Assembly: GCA_035550595.1 (NCBI GenBank)
Contig: DASZOV010000045.1
Coordinates: forward strand, 1 to 5,705
Direction: 5' to 3'
Length of the DNA stretch: 5,705 nucleotides
From: CALFMR01 sp035550595
GTDB lineage: Bacteria; Acidobacteriota; Vicinamibacteria; Vicinamibacterales; SCN-69-37
This document shows positions 3,915 through 5,705 of the stretch, piece after piece. Under the pieces are notes generated by a model, which did no database searches, was not told the DNA's origin, and was given only the letters and a program-made list of their open reading frames with translations. The position numbers were made by a program, and so were the translations under genes. The stretch's first letter is position 1; every line of letters starts with the position of its first letter.

Positions 3915-5705
3915 TTACTTCTTGTCGTCCACGATCTCGGCGTCGATGACGTCATCGGCCTGACCGTTACCGGCCGACGGCCCGCCGCCCGCTTCCGGCC
4001 CACCAGGACCACCGGGTGCCGGACCGGCGTTCTGGTAGAGCCGCTCGGCCGCTTTCTGCTGCGCCTGCATCAGCGCTTCCAGCGTGCGCTCGATGGCCTT
4101 CGCCTCGTTCGACTCGAGCGCTTTCTTCAGGTCGTTGGTCGCCGATTCGATCGCCAGCCGATCGGAGGCGTCCAGCTTCTCGCCGGACTCCTTGACGAAT
4201 TTCTCGGCGCCGTAGACGGCCTGGTCCGCGCGGTTGCGCGTCTCCACTTCGTCCTTGCGCGCCTTGTCTTCGGCCGCGTGCGACTCGGCGTCGCGCATCA
4301 TGCGGTCGACCTCGTCCTTGCTGAGGCCGCTCGATGCGGTGATCGTGATCTTCTGTTCCTTGCCCGTGCCACGGTCCTTCGCCTGCACGTTGACGATGCC
4401 GTTCGCGTCGATGTCGAACGTGACCTCGACCTGCGGTACGCCACGCGGCGCGGGCGGAATGCCGTCCAGGTGGAACTTGCCGAGCGTACGGTTGTCACGC
4501 GCCATCGGCCGCTCGCCCTGCAGCACGTGGACCTCGACACTCGTCTGGCCATCGGCCGCCGTCGAGAAGACCTCGCTCTTCTTGGTCGGAATCGTCGTGT
4601 TCCGCCCGATGAGCGTCGTCATCACGCCGCCGAGCGTCTCGATGCCGAGCGAGAGCGGCGTCACGTCGAGCAGCAGGAGATCCTTGACCTCGCCCGAGAG
4701 CACGCCGGCCTGGACGGCCGCGCCGACCGCGACGACCTCGTCAGGGTTCACGCCCTTGTGCGGTTCCTTGCCGAACAGCTCTTTGACGATCTGCTGCACG
4801 CGCGGCACACGCGTCGATCCGCCGACGAGGACGACTTCGTCGATCTGCTGCGCCGTCAGTCCCGCGTCGCTCAGCGCCTGCTTGCACGGCCCGACGCTCT
4901 TCTGGAGCAAGTCCTCGACGAGCCCCTCGAACTTCGCGCGCGTGAGCTTCATCGCCAGGTGCTTCGGTCCGGTCTGATCGGCCGAGATGAACGGCAGATT
5001 GATCTCCGTCTCCATCACGGTCGACAGCTCCATCTTGGCCTTCTCCGCGGCCTCGCGGAGTCGCTGGAGCGCCATCCGGTCCTTCGACAGGTCGATGCCC
5101 TCCTGCTTGCGGAACTCCGAGACGATCCAGTCGATGATGCGCTGGTCGAGGTTGTCGCCGCCGAGGTGCGTGTCGCCGTTGGTCGACTTGACCTCGACGA
5201 CGCCGTCGCCGACCTCGAGGATCGAGATGTCGAACGTGCCGCCGCCGAAGTCGTAGACGGCGATCATCTCGTTCTTTTTCTTGTCGAGCCCGTAGGCCAG
5301 CGCCGCGGCGGTCGGCTCGTTGACGATGCGCTTGACGTCAAGCCCGGCGATCTTGCCCGCGTCCTTCGTGGCCTGCCGCTGCGCGTCGTTGAAGTACGCA
5401 GGGACGGTGATGACGGCTTCGGTCACCGGCTGGCCCAGGTAATCTTCAGCGGACTGCTTCAGTTTCTGCAGGATCATCGCCGAGATTTCGGGCGGCGTGA
5501 GCGGCTTCGGCTGGCCCTCGATCTGCACCGCCACGCGGTCGCCGTCGCGGACGACGTGATAGGGCACCATCTTCATTTCTTCGGAGACTTCATCGAAGCG
5601 CCGGCCCATGAAGCGCTTGATGGAAAACACGGTGTTCTCGGGATTGGTGACGGCCTGGCGCTTGGCCACCTGGCCGACGAGCCGCTCGCCGGACTTGGTG
5701 AATCC
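3915..5705 (-). CDS. dnaK: DnaK (Hsp70) chaperone, partial: N-terminus beyond window
   Basis: DnaK is the cytoplasmic ATP-dependent Hsp70 that binds exposed hydrophobic peptides, working with a J-protein and the exchange factor GrpE. The frame stays open to the right edge; the visible 596 residues begin at GFTKSGERLVGQ, equivalent to about residue 41 of E. coli DnaK, so the first 40 or so residues (including the first phosphate loop DLGTT) lie outside. The GTG at 5669 is an internal Val, not a start. Visible signatures, by residue of the fragment, are AKRQAVTNP (14-22), VITVPAYFNDAQRQATKDAG (about 97-116), VYDFGGGTFDIS (about 150-161) and VVLVGGSTRVP (about 290-300); these complete the nucleotide-binding domain. 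Then come the linker DLLLLDVTP, the substrate-binding domain (GKEQKITITASSGLSKDE), the helical lid, a Gly/Pro-rich tail and the C-terminus DDVIDAEIVDDKK, typical of bacterial DnaK. The stop is TAA. All visible catalytic residues look normal. It heads the chaperone genes and is expected to be HspR-regulated from upstream. Confidence 0.98.
   Translation of the reverse strand, partial: GFTKSGERLVGQVAKRQAVTNPENTVFSIKRFMGRRFDEVSEEMKMVPYHVVRDGDRVAVQIEGQPKPLTPPEISAMILQKLKQSAEDYLGQPVTEAVITVPAYFNDAQRQATKDAGKIAGLDVKRIVNEPTAAALAYGLDKKKNEMIAVYDFGGGTFDISILEVGDGVVEVKSTNGDTHLGGDNLDQRIIDWIVSEFRKQEGIDLSKDRMALQRLREAAEKAKMELSTVMETEINLPFISADQTGPKHLAMKLTRAKFEGLVEDLLQKSVGPCKQALSDAGLTAQQIDEVVLVGGSTRVPRVQQIVKELFGKEPHKGVNPDEVVAVGAAVQAGVLSGEVKDLLLLDVTPLSLGIETLGGVMTTLIGRNTTIPTKKSEVFSTAADGQTSVEVHVLQGERPMARDNRTLGKFHLDGIPPAPRGVPQVEVTFDIDANGIVNVQAKDRGTGKEQKITITASSGLSKDEVDRMMRDAESHAAEDKARKDEVETRNRADQAVYGAEKFVKESGEKLDASDRLAIESATNDLKKALESNEAKAIERTLEALMQAQQKAAERLYQNAGPAPGGPGGPEAGGGPSAGNGQADDVIDAEIVDDKK

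Noticed and set aside
4234..4977. Plus-strand frame of 247 codons opposite dnaK
   Set aside because: Ser/Thr/Arg-rich mirror of a highly conserved dnaK coding region; no independent evidence.
5667..5669. GTG as the dnaK start codon
   Set aside because: The frame continues upstream to the edge with conserved DnaK residues (GFTKSGERLVGQ), so this is an internal Val codon.
1..5705. HAIR operator or other HspR site inside the window
   Set aside because: I looked by eye for CTTGAGT and ACTCAAG half-sites and found no paired match in the gaps; the operator is expected upstream of dnaK, which is outside.

Overview
The window is a GC-rich bacterial segment in which every gene I can support lies on the minus strand. 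Read in the direction of transcription, from high to low coordinates, the genes are: the body of dnaK (Hsp70, N-terminus off the right edge), a DnaJ-type co-chaperone, an HspR-type MerR regulator, a DnaC/IstB-like AAA+ ATPase with an N-terminal cysteine cluster, the radical-SAM heme chaperone hemW, and the first codons of a further gene running off the left edge. Gaps between genes are short (about 92, 24, 31-49, 48 and 84 bases), and I see no clear intrinsic terminator, so most or all of it may be one transcript.

The organism is probably a high-GC soil or sediment bacterium. HspR is best known from Actinobacteria, but it also occurs in other phyla. The dnaK-dnaJ-hspR order without grpE, followed by a Cys-cluster DnaC-like ATPase and hemW, makes me favour Acidobacteriota (a Vicinamibacteria-like lineage). 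That is inference from gene style, not proof.

The core is a heat-shock chaperone locus. DnaK binds and refolds proteins in an ATP-driven cycle, the J-protein would deliver substrates and stimulate DnaK, and HspR is expected to repress the locus with DnaK as co-repressor. The operator (HAIR element) would lie upstream of dnaK, outside the window, and I found no copy inside. The ATPase and hemW follow in the same direction and may share transcripts with the chaperones. Whether that link is functional is unknown.

The main oddity is in the J-protein. Its catalytic HPD motif reads HPG, and the usual Gly/Phe-rich linker is replaced by a glycine-poor segment that still keeps a DIF-like helix. All four zinc-finger CxxCxGxG motifs are intact. 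The two GC-rich hairpins between genes (dnaK/dnaJ and ATPase/hemW) are weaker observations. Several long open frames on the plus strand are antisense shadows of these genes. Otherwise this is a fairly conventional housekeeping region, and I see no mobile element, CRISPR array, tRNA or rRNA.
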